A stretch of 64,000 nt of DNA, taken from assembly GCA_021397835.1 (NCBI GenBank), contig JAJFZO010000028.1, positions 1,364,001-1,428,000 on the forward strand. Reading direction: 5' to 3'. The notes under the pieces were generated by a model. The model was not told the origin of the DNA. It saw nothing but the letters and a program-made list of their open reading frames with translations, and did not search any database. This document shows positions 35,627 to 47,752 of this stretch, in pieces. Every line of letters starts with the position of its first letter. Position 1 is the stretch's first letter. Origin of the DNA: Moringa oleifera (Eukaryota > Streptophyta > Magnoliopsida > Brassicales > Moringaceae). Both the position numbers and the translations under genes were made by a program.

Positions 35627-36397
35627 TCAATCATTTGGAAATGTTAATTCTGACCACTTGATTAATTTTGGTATCATGGTATTGGCATGTTGATTATTGG
35701 CTTCTAATAAAAGGGTTTCTCTTGGTTTAGAGACTTTTTTTGCTTTTGGGTTCAGGGTTATTGTCATGACCTTATAGTAAATTCTATAGACTAAGGTGAT
35801 ACTTCTCATCTTGTCTTTAACTTTTAAATTCTTGGTTTGAGCATTGAGTATGAGTAGATCTAATATGTGTGGGTCTTGTAGGTTTACAGAGAAGTTAGGA
35901 TAACAGTTAAAGTACACTGGACCATTGGCTAAGTTTGATTGTATTGTTGCTAATAATGAATTTGAAAATCTTAAGTGTCTTGCATCTCTCAAGCATAATT
36001 GTATGGAAATATCTAGTCCTAATCTATATAATGGTTTTATGACAACTTGTACTAGTCCTATATGCAAATACCTATACGTAGGTACGTGTTGTGCTAGGAT
36101 GTTTTTGTTGAATAGGTGAACCATTTGGTTTTCATTATTGATTGATATTGTCTTTTCTATCGTTTTAATTGAATAATTTTGTTTTAATTCAAATGATCCT
36201 ATTTGATAAATAGATTTAACATCTTGTTTGAGTATTGACCAATTTTGTAAATCTTGTTTTACTTTTGCTATATTGATTTCTATATTATTGACTACATCTT
36301 TCATATTTTCTTCATAATCTAACTCACTACTGGTTGAGGATTCCTATCTTAAATATGTCCTAGACCTACCTAGAAGTCTCCGAACCAAGTTGGACAT
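35627..36397 (-). pseudogene. Unit I: viral movement protein (30K superfamily), start of the polyprotein
   Basis: The likely start is the ATG at 36397, in the frame MSNLVRRLLGRSRTYLR, which meets an in-frame TAG within about 20 codons. The long open part is 36304-35627. The core near 36020-35860 has LCLRDARHLRFSNSLLATI and NGPVYFNCYPNFSVNL, the 30K-type movement-protein pattern of this family. Such proteins line plasmodesmata and let the virus pass between cells. This is the only movement-protein core in the insertion. Confidence 0.8.
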
Positions 36398-36545
36398 TGG
36401 TGAGATTATAATAGCCTTGACACTTATCTTGTTACATTAGAGGGACCACCATCGGGACCACCTATCTCTCTCTTCTAAGGCTGACCAATGAATTTCACGG
36501 CTGATCAACACTAGTGCTCAAGACTTGTCATGATACGTATTCTCC
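36398..36545 (-). other. Unit I: truncated viral leader at the right end of the insertion
   Basis: Matches 23321-23469. It starts 16 bases 3' of where the primer-binding site would be, so the site itself is missing at this end. Confidence 0.8.
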
Positions 36546-37043
36546 TAATAATAAAGTCAATTGATTTTTATAGTTATTAATTAATATTATTTTATTAAAA
36601 AATTTACAAAAAATATAATTGTATTTTTTCTCATACAAAATTTTTTTCTAATGTTAAATTTTTTAGTAAATCTGGATAATAATAATAATAATAAATCAAT
36701 TAATTTTATAATTGCTAACTACTATTATTTTTGAAAAAATTGCCAAAAGATTTTTTATAATTTTATAAAAAACTTTTTGTAATGTAAAAATAATTTTTAA
36801 ATCTAAATAATAAATGTAATAACAATGAAGTCACTTAATTTTTATAATTATTAACTATTCTTATTTTTTATTTTCACAATTACAACAAATAACATTATAA
36901 TTAATCTCATACTAAGGTAAATTTTAAAAATCTATTAACAAAAGCACAATAATAAAAGTAATTAATTTTTGTATTTTATTAACTTTTCTTATTGTTATTA
37001 TAAAAATTTACCATAGCCTAACATTATAAGTATTTCGGTTCTG
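36546..37043. repeat. Right copy of the ~0.5 kb direct repeat flanking the viral insertion
   Basis: Corresponds along its whole length to 22610-23104. To its right the same type of AT-rich array goes on. Confidence 0.9.
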
Positions 37044-38885
37044 GAAAAAAAATAATAATTAAAATCGGGATAAAAATATAATAACAATAAAGTGAAATAA
37101 TTTTTATAATTATTAACTGTTTCAATTATTATTAATAAAAAATATAATTTTTTATAAATATATAACTTTTAACATAAAATTTAAACTATAGTAAATAGTA
37201 ACTGAAATTCTGTTTTGACAAATGCTTTATCATATTTCTTAAATATATATGATTACTATAATAATATTAAAATAGTAAAATATTTATAATTTATAATTAA
37301 ATAATAATAATATAAAGTCAATTAATTTTATAATTACTTACTATTATTATTTTTGAAAGAATTACAAAAAAATATGATTTCTTTCATAAAAAATTCTTGT
37401 AATATAAAAATAATTTAGTAAATCCGAATAAGAAAATGTAATAACAATAAAATCAATTAATTTTTATAATCATTAATTATTCTTATTTTTTATTTTTACA
37501 ATTAAAATAAACAACATAATAATTATTCTGATACTGTAATTTTAAAAATCTGATTAACAAAAGTATAATAATAAAAAAAGTTAATTTTATATTTATTAAC
37601 TTTTCTTATTGTTATAAAAATTACTATAGCCTAATATTATAATTATTCTCATTCTGCAAAAAGAAAATTTGAAAAAAAAATTATATAATAAAAATAAAGT
37701 GAAATAATTTTATAATTATTAACTATTTTAATTTTTATTATAAAGTTACAACTTTTATTATAAAAATTTTAATTTTTATAAATATATGGCCAACCTAACT
37801 CTCAGGTATATGACTTGGAACAATCTACTTGTTGCATAAACAACTTCAACATATCACCTTGTTTTCTTGTTAAAGGTTTTTTTTTAATAAAAAAACTATA
37901 AATATACTAGATTTTGATAGCAATAATTGATTATGATTAATTTATTCCATTAATAATATGGTTTTTCGCATGTGTCATGATATTATATTTTAAATATGAA
38001 TTATTTTAATAATACTTTTACAACAAAGTTTTTATACATATTTTGAAACTATATTTCAGACATGTTCATGGTTTTTCATTTTTTAAATTTAAATAATTAA
38101 CAATAAAACTTAATAAAGCCACTTTTTTTTTTTGTAAAGGTTATTTTCATATTACATGTTTTATTATAGATATTTTTCTATTTTTTATGATAAAAATTTT
38201 CATAATTTTAAATATTTTTTATAAATATAAGAAATATATTATTTTACAAAAACATTTTGTAAATAATATGAGAATTAAAACTTTTAATCCCCTATTACTA
38301 TCCTAACTCCTCAAACTTCACTTATTGTGATTGTATTTTGGTTATCATAAACTGGTTCAATTATTTATTTTTTAATTTTATATTTGCAATAATGACATTA
38401 AATTAACTTATACTATATTATAAATACTATTTATTTAATATTATTTTTATGATAAAAGTTTTGAGATCTTTCAAATATATGTCCAAAATGCAAAGTGATA
38501 AATTTCGATTTTGAAAGTGATATAAAAAAGTAACCTTTTATGCAAAATTCTTGGCATCATTTAAGTGCCACATGGAGAAAGAGTTCTTCCATTTGTATTG
38601 TAACATTTATATATCTGAGCTGTAATTAAATAAATTATTATTAATCTTTAACATTCTAAATTTTTAACCATTCACCCAAAAATTTTTAATTATAAATTTA
38701 ATATGTAATTAATATAAAATTAATATTATAATTTTATGTTTATCCTAAGAACCTAATGCAGAGAATATCTTAAAAAATCAACAATTTTATTTCATTATTT
38801 TCTTAAGAATCAATAATTTAATTATATTATTTTTATAGATGGAGATTTATATTAAATTAGGCAATGTTCACTCAAAAACGGCCAC
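37044..38885. other. AT-rich intergenic DNA with further ~140 bp degenerate units
   Basis: 37044-37800 continues the array (units near 37080, 37310, 37440, 37570 and 37690). From 37800 to the gene's 5' flank I see no repeat or coding sequence. Confidence 0.6.
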
Positions 38886-38985
38886 CAAAAAGGGCCGAGC
38901 AAAACAGAAATTGCCGTCTTTCTGGTCTACTCTCCCTTAATTTAGAAATCTCAGGTCTCCCTCTCCAATTCCCTGGCTCTCTCTA
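38886..38985 (+). promoter_or_regulatory. Probable 5' UTR of the fibrillin gene
   Basis: A pyrimidine-rich stretch (TCTGGTCTACTCTCCCTTAA, CTCCCTCTCCAATTCCCTGG) immediately before the ATG, much less AT-rich than the DNA to its left. CT-rich leaders are common in plant nuclear genes for plastid proteins. The transcription start is not determined. Confidence 0.5.
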
Positions 38986-41900
38986 ATGGCTTCACTACAG
39001 GGCTCAGTTCCCACCAATTCTGCAATTTGCTTGCCCTTCTCACCATCCTCGTTATCTTCTTCTTGTTTTGGGAGAGCTTCTCTGCCTAGGCTGCCGGAGA
39101 ATGGTTGGAGGATATCCGGGGACCGGAAAATCCGCAGGAGATTGGGTTGCAGAGCAATGGTCCAGCAAGCTGTACAGGGAGCTCCAACGGCTTATGCTAA
39201 GGAGATGGAGAGGCTCGCCGCCAAGGAATCGCTTCTTCTTGCTGTGCGTCTCACAAAATTCTAGTTCAAAAATATGATGATGTCAAGTTTTTGTTTTGAT
39301 TTTGGTGCTTTCGTGATGGTTTTGTGTTCTGATGCAGTATATTCCTAGCTTGATTGTTCCTTTAGTTTCTCTTAAATATTCGTTTTGAAAGTTAAAAAAG
39401 ATGTTGCTAGCTTTATGCTCCGATAGGTGGGATCAACACGGGTAGCTAGAATAAATTACATTGTAAGTGAACTTACTCCCATTTCCCTTGGTTTATTGTT
39501 TGTGATATAATGTAAATTATTTTGCTACTAGAATGCATCTAGGATTCACATTATGTTTCTACAAATCAAGCATTTTTGTACTACATTTGGATTTTGAACC
39601 AATCCTAGCTGTATTTGATATTTTTCAATGCATTATTGTAACAGACACCAAGCTCTTAACATTCGTAGTTAAAAGCATTCTTGTGATGATAGGTCTGGTT
39701 CAGGGTTCAAAGCCCGTAAGGACCACTGAATTTGTTTTTGGTTGTTAAATTTAGGGGCCCACACCTCAGTTATAGAAAAAGAAAGTAATCTTTTGATGGC
39801 CTTCATAAAATAAAACTTCACCTTGTTTGTGATTAATTTATTACAAATATAACTATGACATGGTTGATATTCTCGAAGGTGCATTTCATGGTTCTGATAT
39901 TCAATCTTAATCTTTTGCATCTGTTTTCTGTGGAACTGCTATTTCAGTTTAAGGATTCTGGGGGATTTGAGGCTTTAGTCACTGGGAAGACAACAGATAT
40001 GCAGAGGATTGATGTTAACGAGAGGATAACAGGTCTGGAGCGGCTTAATCCAACACCAAGGCCAACAACGTAGGTGCTTAGTCAAATAAAGTAATTTCTC
40101 ATGTTGATATTCTTATTCTACAGTGACCTTCAATTGGTTTCTGTAGCTTTTCAGGTCGCCCTATCTCGAAGGTCGATGGAATTTTGAATGGTTTGGGTCT
40201 GGAAGCCCAGGATTATTTGCTGCTAGGTTTATATTTGAGTGAGTGCAGCTTAGTAAAATTTACTGCATACTTTTTTATTAGCATATGCAATAAAATTCTA
40301 ATATCTGCTGGGTCCTCTGCCATTCGGTTGAATTTATTGGTGGCAAATCTTGTGGTTGCAACCTTCGTATTGTTGCAGGAGGTTTCCTCCAACATTGGCA
40401 AATTTGTCAAAAATTGACTTAGTGATTAAAGATGGATATGCAAAGGTTACTGGAAATGTGAAACTACTGTCCTCGGTAATTTCTTTTTTTTTTTTTTTTT
40501 TTCTTCCAAAAATTGAATTATCCCATGTTGATCTCCACGCAAATGCATTGCATTTGAAGAAGCATTGTTAAGATATTTTACCTACATATCATTTTGCATT
40601 CATACAGAAAAATTTCCTTTGAACTTTTTGACAAATGGACGTTGAGGGTTAGATTCTGAATCAGATAACTGTACATTAAGTCCACTTTTTAGTTGCCCAT
40701 CCAGCAAATGTTTACTGTGTGTCTTTGATGCTTAGTTGACTCAGACGTAGGTAACAATTTTGTTATATATTAATGACAGGGAAAAAATGTTAAGTTTTTA
40801 ACTTTTAACCTTTTTCTTTTTTGGCATTCTGGGCTTGAGAAGAAATTAAAATGATTTGCAGGGCCATCTTATGAATTTGAAGAATGCTTGACTTTACCAA
40901 ACGAAACTAGAATTATGTGTGCCAAGGAGTATCACATTCTGGGGAGATGGGTGTATGAACAGCTTGTACCTTCATTATGTATAGCTCCTTATTACTATAA
41001 AAACCTTCGAAGCACTTAAAATATTGAAAAAAGAAAAGTCTGGCATCTGTAACATCCAAGTGCTCCTATCTGAAGCTGCTCTTTGAAATTTGCTTTTTAG
41101 ATCTAATGTTAATTTCCATTAGACCATGTAGCAAAAAATAATTGCAACTAAGAAAGTTCTTGCTAATAACTTAAGTATAATGGCATTCTGCCCTGTACAC
41201 ATTTTGGTGAATGTGTAGTACTTGTGCAATGCTGATAGATAGCAATTTGTTATAAAATAGTTTTCCAGTAGGATATTTTTGTGATTTTGAGATTCTTTCT
41301 TGTGAAATGCAGATAGAAAACAGATTTGTTCTGTCCTCTAGGTTATCTGTTGAGGGACCTCTTAGAATGAAAGAAGAATATGTGGAAGGAATTCTTGAAA
41401 CTCCTGCCGTCATTGAAGAGACACTTCCAGATCAGCTAAGAGGTCCACTTAGTCAGGCAGTTACTACACTGCAGCAGCTTCCTGTTTCTATTAGGGATGT
41501 AATGGCCAGTGGACTCAGAGTTCCCCTTAGTAAGAATTTCCATTCTTCTTCTTTATTATATTAATCTTTTTTTGATTGAGTGAAAAAAATATTCTTATCT
41601 GTCTTTCTAATAGATACCCAGATTGTTTTCTAGTCGACTAACATGCCCTGCTGCCAAAATATCACAATGGACGAGATTGAGTTGAACTGTAGCTTTGATT
41701 GTGGTTATCTCTTGTTGAGAAAGAGTGGTTATCCCACTCTCTTGCTAAGTATCTTATTATACTAATTTATACAGGTTAGAAAGTTTTCTTATTAATAGAT
41801 CTTGAGGGCACTTTTAAAAAAACAAATGATCTGAAAGAGGCATTTCATTGTTTAGAGAGCTAATTAACTGTTAGCACTATGTGTGAAAAAAGAATGGGGC

Positions 41901-44166
41901 TCTGTTCTGTCATTTGCTCTCTGGTTTCAGAGTTCACCTGAGATTTGAACAAGATGAGGTATTGGGGTATGGAATTAGGGGTTATTGATTAGTTCTATGT
42001 CTTATTATTTAATAATACACAGCTTAGGTTATTATGATATTTTCGTTGCTGTCTACATAAAGAATTGGCATCTTTTAAGTTTTGTGCTGCATTTGGAAAT
42101 TCACAATTTCAAAAATGCGTGCTAGTGTACATATGCTTTGTTTGTGCATGGATGCTCATTTGGCTATTCTTACCATGCCAGAAGTTTATTAGGAGAAAAG
42201 CAAACTTTCCCTGTTTCTCTTGTTCTGTTGGCTGTAGATGTATTTATATCTAGCTTTTGACACTCTTGAGATATTTAAATTTATTAGTTGGCTGTCTAGG
42301 CATAGAGACTGGTATTTGAGTGGGATGACAATATTCTTCTTTCTCTTAGTTGATGTGTACTTTGTACCAGGTTTAACATTTTTGAATGGATAATTATATC
42401 TGCCTGACAAAATAAATCAGCTAGAAGGTCTCATGTAGATACCCAGAAGATTCTGGATGTTGCCGCAACTGAAAGGAGTTGATGTGTGCCTATGACATCA
42501 TATCCTGTTGCGGCAATGTCTGCTTGGTTATATATCTCCCCTCCAAACATGTATTCCTGTTTGCTATGACATGTATAGTATGCTTCATGTCTCTTATGGA
42601 GAATTTCCGTCGTCATAAATGGAATTATCCTCTAAACTTATGACATAGGATGGGTTCCAGGATCACTTACTTCATTATGTTGTCCTTAGTGACACTTATT
42701 GCGTCTTTCTGCAATTGCCCGTTTTAGATGAATAATGAGCAAGGGAAAAGACAAACTTAAACAATTCCATTGAACATCCCATGATGCTCTTCTTATAGGT
42801 TTCTCTATCTTGATACATTTTTGCTTGAAAAATTACCGTAACTTGTGTTCTTACATGATCCAGGTGGCAGTTTTCAGAGATTGTTCATGATTTCTTATCT
42901 GGATGAGGAGATACTTGTAAGTTCATGGTCATAACTTTTTCTTTTTTCATGGATTTCAAATTTTGGTTGCCTATATGCTTGATGGCTTTCGACTGGTTAT
43001 CCTCTGGACCGTGTCTTTGTCGAAGCAGACAGTGTGGACATAATGAATTCTCCTAAGATGCATTGTAGCATAGTTAGAGCTTGGTGCAATTTACACAAAC
43101 CAGATATGATGAATGGTCTGAAGGGCATTTAGACCCCTATGCATAAGTTGCCTTTCTATGACATCTCCAGGATTAATTTGTAAGGGGGAAGCAATTACAA
43201 GAAACAATATTTGCAAAAATGAGGAAAAGAAATAAAAAGAAGGGGTCGGGATGGGGATACAATTGATGGAGTAATTGCTATTAACTTTATTTAAGCATTG
43301 TACTGACCATCCTTAACCCTCTAGCCTCAGCTACATAAATCTTCTTTTTGCCATTTAATGCTGTCCAGTCTCATGGACCCGTTCTAGCTTTTCCTTGCTA
43401 GCTAGTTGGTAATATATTCTGTTTGATCTTTGTCTTGTCCTCTGGAGCTCCTTCAAATTAACCATGAATCTCTTACTAGTTGGTAGCTTCATCTTACTTA
43501 TCAATAGCCTTTTTACCGAAACCAGATTATATGTCGAACAATATGTAGAACTAAATTTGTAAGAAGGTTGGTTGTGAACAAGGTCTGTGACATGTCTTGT
43601 CACAGTGCTGAATATTTGCTTACTTATCTCATTTGTCAAGTATACTAACTTCATTATAATCTAAGAAGGCTAAATTTCCCATCAGTTCTTAACTGGTAGT
43701 CTTATGAAAATTTCAAGCAATCTGGAGGCTGAAGTAGATGAAGTACAAATGAAGAGACCTTTATAACTTTTTCTTTTAATTGAATCTTCTTCCTTTAGAA
43801 TTGGCTTTTGAGCCAAATGGCATTGACTAATTGACTGTGCCAAAGGCTTAAGTTGATGGAGATGATTTTAAGCCCTAACATTCTTCCTCATGTGCAAGTT
43901 AAATTTGGAAATGAGCTTTCTACTTGAATCATGGTGAACCCATTCATACTCTGCTCTGGAAATGATATTACATTTGCTTTTCCATATTATCATGCTAAAA
44001 TGCTGACAATCTAATTGAGAAGGATGGTCATTAGAGCATAATGGTGACAAATTGTTTTGTGTTGATACAGATAATAAGGGATGCTGCTGGAGTACCTGAA
44101 GTGTTAACCAGGCTGGAGGTGTCCTCTTCTCCAGTCTTGGAACCTCTGATAGAGTATGACAGCTAG
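38986..44166 (+). CDS. FBN7: Plastid fibrillin / plastid-lipid-associated protein, FBN7 (PAP13-like)
   Basis: Seven exons give an uninterrupted 308-residue protein: 38986-39243, 39948-40069, 40155-40238, 40379-40475, 41313-41529, 42864-42916 and 44071-44166. All junctions keep frame and use GT..AG. Residues 1-~55 are Ser/Arg-rich and poor in acidic residues, a typical chloroplast transit peptide (MASLQGSVPTNSAICLPFSP). Exon 2 has DSGGFEALVTGKTTDMQRID and ERLNPTPRPTT. Exon 3 has SPYLEGRWNFEWFGSGSPG, the PAP/fibrillin core. Exon 5 has the long PLRMKEEYVEGILETPAVIE segment. Exons 6-7 encode FMISYLDEEIL and RDAAGVPEVLTRLE, the fibrillin C-terminal motif, ending YDS. Fibrillins coat plastoglobules or bind thylakoid lipids and help in stress tolerance; FBN7 proteins are plastoglobule or thylakoid associated. 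The start is the first ATG after a pyrimidine-rich leader. Confidence 0.93.
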
Positions 44167-44231
44167 GCATTCGATCACATGTATGGGGGCTAGCTCTATC
44201 CTCCCTCTCTAAAATTTCAAATGACAATGAG

Positions 44232-44237
44232 AATAAA
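44232..44237 (+). terminator. Candidate polyadenylation signal AATAAA
   Basis: AATAAA 66 bases after the fibrillin stop codon. It is followed by pyrimidine-rich sequence (CTCTCTCTTTCTCGC). Confidence 0.5.
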
Positions 44238-44898
44238 GAGTCTCCTCCCATTTCTCTCTCTTTCTCGCTCTTTCTTCCTGCCTCTTTACTGCATAAATGC
44301 ATAGACACTGGGATGTGTGTTTTTTTTTATAATTTCTTCGAATGGGTCAAATGGCTACTAATTAGAAGTTTCACCACCAGAAGAAAAGTCTATTGAATTA
44401 AGGTAATTGTTAAATATGGGTAAATATAGGAGCATCAACAAGGGATGCTTTCACACATTATAGCTACTTTTCAACCTTTTCGCCTGATTTAGACTGATGT
44501 TTACCTTCTCATTTTACTTGTCCTAATGATTCCGTTTAGGCAAAATTTCTTGATAATGATCTATGTTTCGATTGAATTAAACTAAGTTATGCATATTACC
44601 CTGAGGTAGGTGAGATATTTGAACATGTTTGACTAAATTGTTGCCACCCTGCTCGACTAAATTGTGCCTTCTTGTCATGCTAATTTAAGTCTCACTAGAT
44701 CCAAAGCTTGCCTTTACACCACTTTTAAATGCTGGGTGCTCTAGGTCACTTTTTTCATTTAATTTTATATTTCCTGCTCTTGCATGTAGGAAATTGTTTT
44801 GACCTTGAGGTTGCATTTGGTACGAGGACAGAAGTAGCTGGCATTTGGTACGAGAAAAAAAGTGGGAGGAATGGAGGTGAGAGAAAAGGTCTCGATGT

Positions 44899-45200
44899 AA
44901 TTATCGTGTTACTTGTGCCCATATGATTAGACGTTGTTATGAGCTCAAATCTGTATAACAAGCCATCAATTAACAGATTAAAGGAATCAGTGGCACAAGT
45001 TGAAGGTAATTTGTTGGGCTAAAATCTGTATAACAAGCCATCAATTAACAGATTAAAGGAATCAGTGGCACAAGTTAGAAGGTAATTTGTTGGGCTAAAT
45101 ACTTAGATACGTTGTATGAAATTGAAGCTTTAGTTTTCATTGATAATGTTTTGTTATTCAATTTCTCTCTCATTAAAGCATTAGTCTCTCTCATTAAAGC
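44899..45200 (+). repeat. Tat-type 5' LTR start, first duplication copy, with a 75 bp tandem duplication
   Basis: It begins TCGATGTAATTATCGTG after the host sequence and matches 48146 onwards and 63016-63205. Within it, 44951-45025 (CTGTATAACAAGCCATCAAT...) is repeated at 45026-45100 almost without change. The other two LTR copies have the segment once. The right border of the LTR is not determined. Confidence 0.7.
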
Positions 45201-46330
45201 GTTAAGAGTGATCCCTCGGGAACACGCCTTATTTTTCAAGGCTCACTCTGTCCAAGAATCGTTATGTCATCAAAGTTCAACATCTTATTAGGTGAGCTCA
45301 AATCCTTCTTAAAAGAGTCACAATTTTGCTGATGAGAAGAAAAAAAAAAGGGCGTTAAAAGACCCTCTTGGATCAATCTTAAACACTTTAAGATCTTTTT
45401 CTTAAACTTGCTTTTATTTTGAGTCAAGAGATAAATAAATAGACACGTTTCATTGCATTGATCGGAGGCATTCGTGGTGATTGAGGGAGTCGAAGATCAA
45501 GAAGTGAGTTATTTATCAACCAATATTTTTTTATATATTTTTTGATCATTTTAATATTAATAAATTGATGTCATATGTGAAAAGAGAATACAAAATTTAT
45601 AGCTCTTTGAAGAACCAGATGTCTCTTTCTCTTTCATATTTATATATTTTTTGATAATTTTGATATCAATAAATTAATGCCAAATGTGAAAAGAGGATAC
45701 AAAAATTATAGCCTCTTGAAGAACCAAATTTCCTAACCAAGGTGATAACCTTAATTAGATTCTGCATAAAAATGAACCTAATATATTATCTAAAAGTATC
45801 ATTTTACTCTTAATACGATTCTCGAACTTGCCACAACTATATATATAGTCTCGCTCTTAGTAGTCACATCTATCATATCGATGATGGCTTTACCATTGTG
45901 ACTACCCTCGACGATATGATCAGTCTTACCAACATATTTGAATGCCCAAATACTTCCACCACAATTACACCTTGCTTTGGAGTTATTTTCTATAAACATC
46001 CTTACATAACTATCGTCGAACTAAGCTCAAACTAATCCTAATGAACCATTACCTTTTTGGAAGCAAAGGATAAACAAGTTGTTTGGTTTGCTTAATATCG
46101 TGATTATTTATCAAATTTGAAAGAAATCTTCCATGTCCCCATCTTTGGGCAATATTCGAGAAGGTATCGGATCTTAAAAACTCACACCTCAACCCAAGAG
46201 AACCAACCACATGATCTCTTCCAGCAGACTAAATACAGTCCATGAAAAAGAAAGATAAGGTAGTTGAAACAATAGAAGTCGCCTAACCTCAAAAGGGCAA
46301 ATTTAAAGAGTTGCTAAAGCAGATTTAGTT
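45201..46330 (+). other. Tat-type 5' region before gag, first duplication copy
   Basis: Matches 48500-49370. No intact frame. Contains the leader of the retroelement with scattered stops. Confidence 0.55.
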
Positions 46331-47080
46331 ATTGAATCAGAAAGTGGTAAAACTATCGAGTCCAAAACAAGTAGTGATGGTTAATTCGTATGATGGGATT
46401 ACTAACCTTATTGATCATCTAGAAAGGTTTGAAACATCAAACTATGATGGTGATTCAAGGAATGATAGATGCCCAAATGTGCAAGATATTCTCCATTACT
46501 TTAATAAAAGCGACTCATTCACGATATTCTCTTCTGAAATCCAAAACGATAAACGATTTTGAATCTATTGGCCAACTCCTCATTGCTTTATGAGCAATAT
46601 GATAAAAAAGACTCACCAAGCTTATTCCAAATCAAGCAGAAACCTAAAGAATTCTTGAGGGAGTACATGAGGAGATTTATTGAAGTAACTTTGGAGATTA
46701 AAGAGTTGGAACAAACAGTAAGAATTTTTCCTGTGAAAAAAGGTCTGCTAGATTGTCTATTATGATACATTGAGCAACTACCTGTAAATACGGATACTCC
46801 TTAGTAAAGCAGAAAAATAAATTAATCAAGGAGAAACTAATATAAAGGTGAACTTGTGTCAACTACTACACCAACCCAAACCGAAGAGGAACCTACGAGA
46901 AATGATCGGGAATGCAGTCAAAGCTCCTAAAGATCATAAGGTTCCAAATGAGGAGATGCAGAAGAAGCTGAAAAGAAGTACACCTAATCGAACGCCTTAA
47001 AGAAGCATATTTTAACAATCATTCAACATGCCTTGAAGGTTAGAGGACCTCCTAGAATACTGATAGATTCAAGCCATAGA
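46331..47080 (+). pseudogene. Tat-type gag fragment, first copy
   Basis: Frames at 46332-46562 (YDGITNLIDHLERFETS) and 46559-46765 (SLFQIKQKPKEFLREYMRRF) give the retrotransposon gag domain pattern of Tat/Ogre-type Ty3 elements (a conserved LREY-like segment). It is broken by frameshifts and ends near 47080, where host-derived sequence of the second duplication unit takes over. Confidence 0.75.
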
Positions 47081-47656
47081 TTATATGTTCAAACAATATG
47101 TAAAACTATGTTTAAACAACATGTAAAACAACACTAACAGGTCCTTCAAATTAACCATGAATCTTTTACTAGTTGGTAGCTTCATCTTACCTCTCAATAG
47201 CCTTTTGTACCAAAATCAGATTATATGTGCAAACAATATGTAAAACTAAATTTGTAAGAAGGTTGGTTGTGAACAAAGGCTATGACATGTCTTATGAAAA
47301 TTTCAAGTAATCCGGATGCTATAGTAGATGAAATACAAATGAAGAAACCTTTACTATTTTTTTGTTTTAATTAAATCTTCTTCCTTTAGAATTGGCTGTT
47401 GAGCCAAATAACGTTGACTAATTGACTATTCCAAAGGTTTAAATTGATGGAAATGATTTTAAACCCTATCATTCTTCCTTATGGGCAAGTTAAATTTGGA
47501 AATGAGCTTTCTACTTGAACCATGGTGAACCCATTCATACTCTACTCCGAAAATGATATTACATTTGCTTTGCCATGTTATCATGCTAAAATGTAGCAAT
47601 CTAATTGACAGTCAATTAGAGCATAATGGGTGATAAATTGTTTTATGTTGGTATAG

Positions 47657-47752
47657 ATAATAAGGGATGCTTCTGGAGTACCTAAAGTGTTAACCAGGTT
47701 GAAGGTGTTCTTTTCTCCAGTCTTGTAGCCTCTAACAGTGTATGATCGCTAA
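47657..47752 (+). pseudogene. Duplicated fibrillin exon 7, decayed
   Basis: Copy of 44071-44166 with an AG still before it (GTATAG). Changes include a TAG where GAA stood (CTTGTAGCC), Ala to Ser in the IIRDAAG motif and loss of the terminal codons. No upstream exons were duplicated, so it cannot make a fibrillin. It sits 3.6 kb downstream of the real exon on the same strand and could in principle act as an alternative acceptor for the host transcript, though no evidence for that is visible. Confidence 0.85.

Larger units (their letters stand above)
23105..36545 (-). mobile_element. Endogenous pararetrovirus (Caulimoviridae), tandem copies, defective
   Basis: Viral sense is the - strand. Two tRNA-Met primer sites (29868-29856 and 23497-23485) lie about 6.37 kb apart and define head-to-tail genome units. 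Unit I runs 36545-29869, unit II 29868-23498, and a ~390 bp start of a third unit runs 23497-23105. Movement protein, coat protein with zinc knuckle, aspartic protease, reverse transcriptase, RNase H and viroplasmin/TAV-like domains are all present, spread over the two units. There are no LTRs. Movement, coat and viroplasmin domains separate this from LTR retrotransposons. Genus not resolved. All frames carry stops, and each unit has large deletions. Confidence 0.9.

Noticed and set aside
23105..36545. Interpretation as an LTR retrotransposon with the repeated leader as LTR
   Set aside because: Movement, coat and viroplasmin domains are present, no integrase is seen, and the repeats are spaced as whole genome units around primer sites.
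43868..44308. 146-residue open frame on the - strand opposite fibrillin exon 7
   Set aside because: It lies antisense to the real exon and its 3' UTR and shows no domain. It is a shadow frame.
45799..45999. 66-residue - strand frame
   Set aside because: It lies in the untranslated head of the Tat element, and its duplicate at 48.9 kb does not keep the frame.
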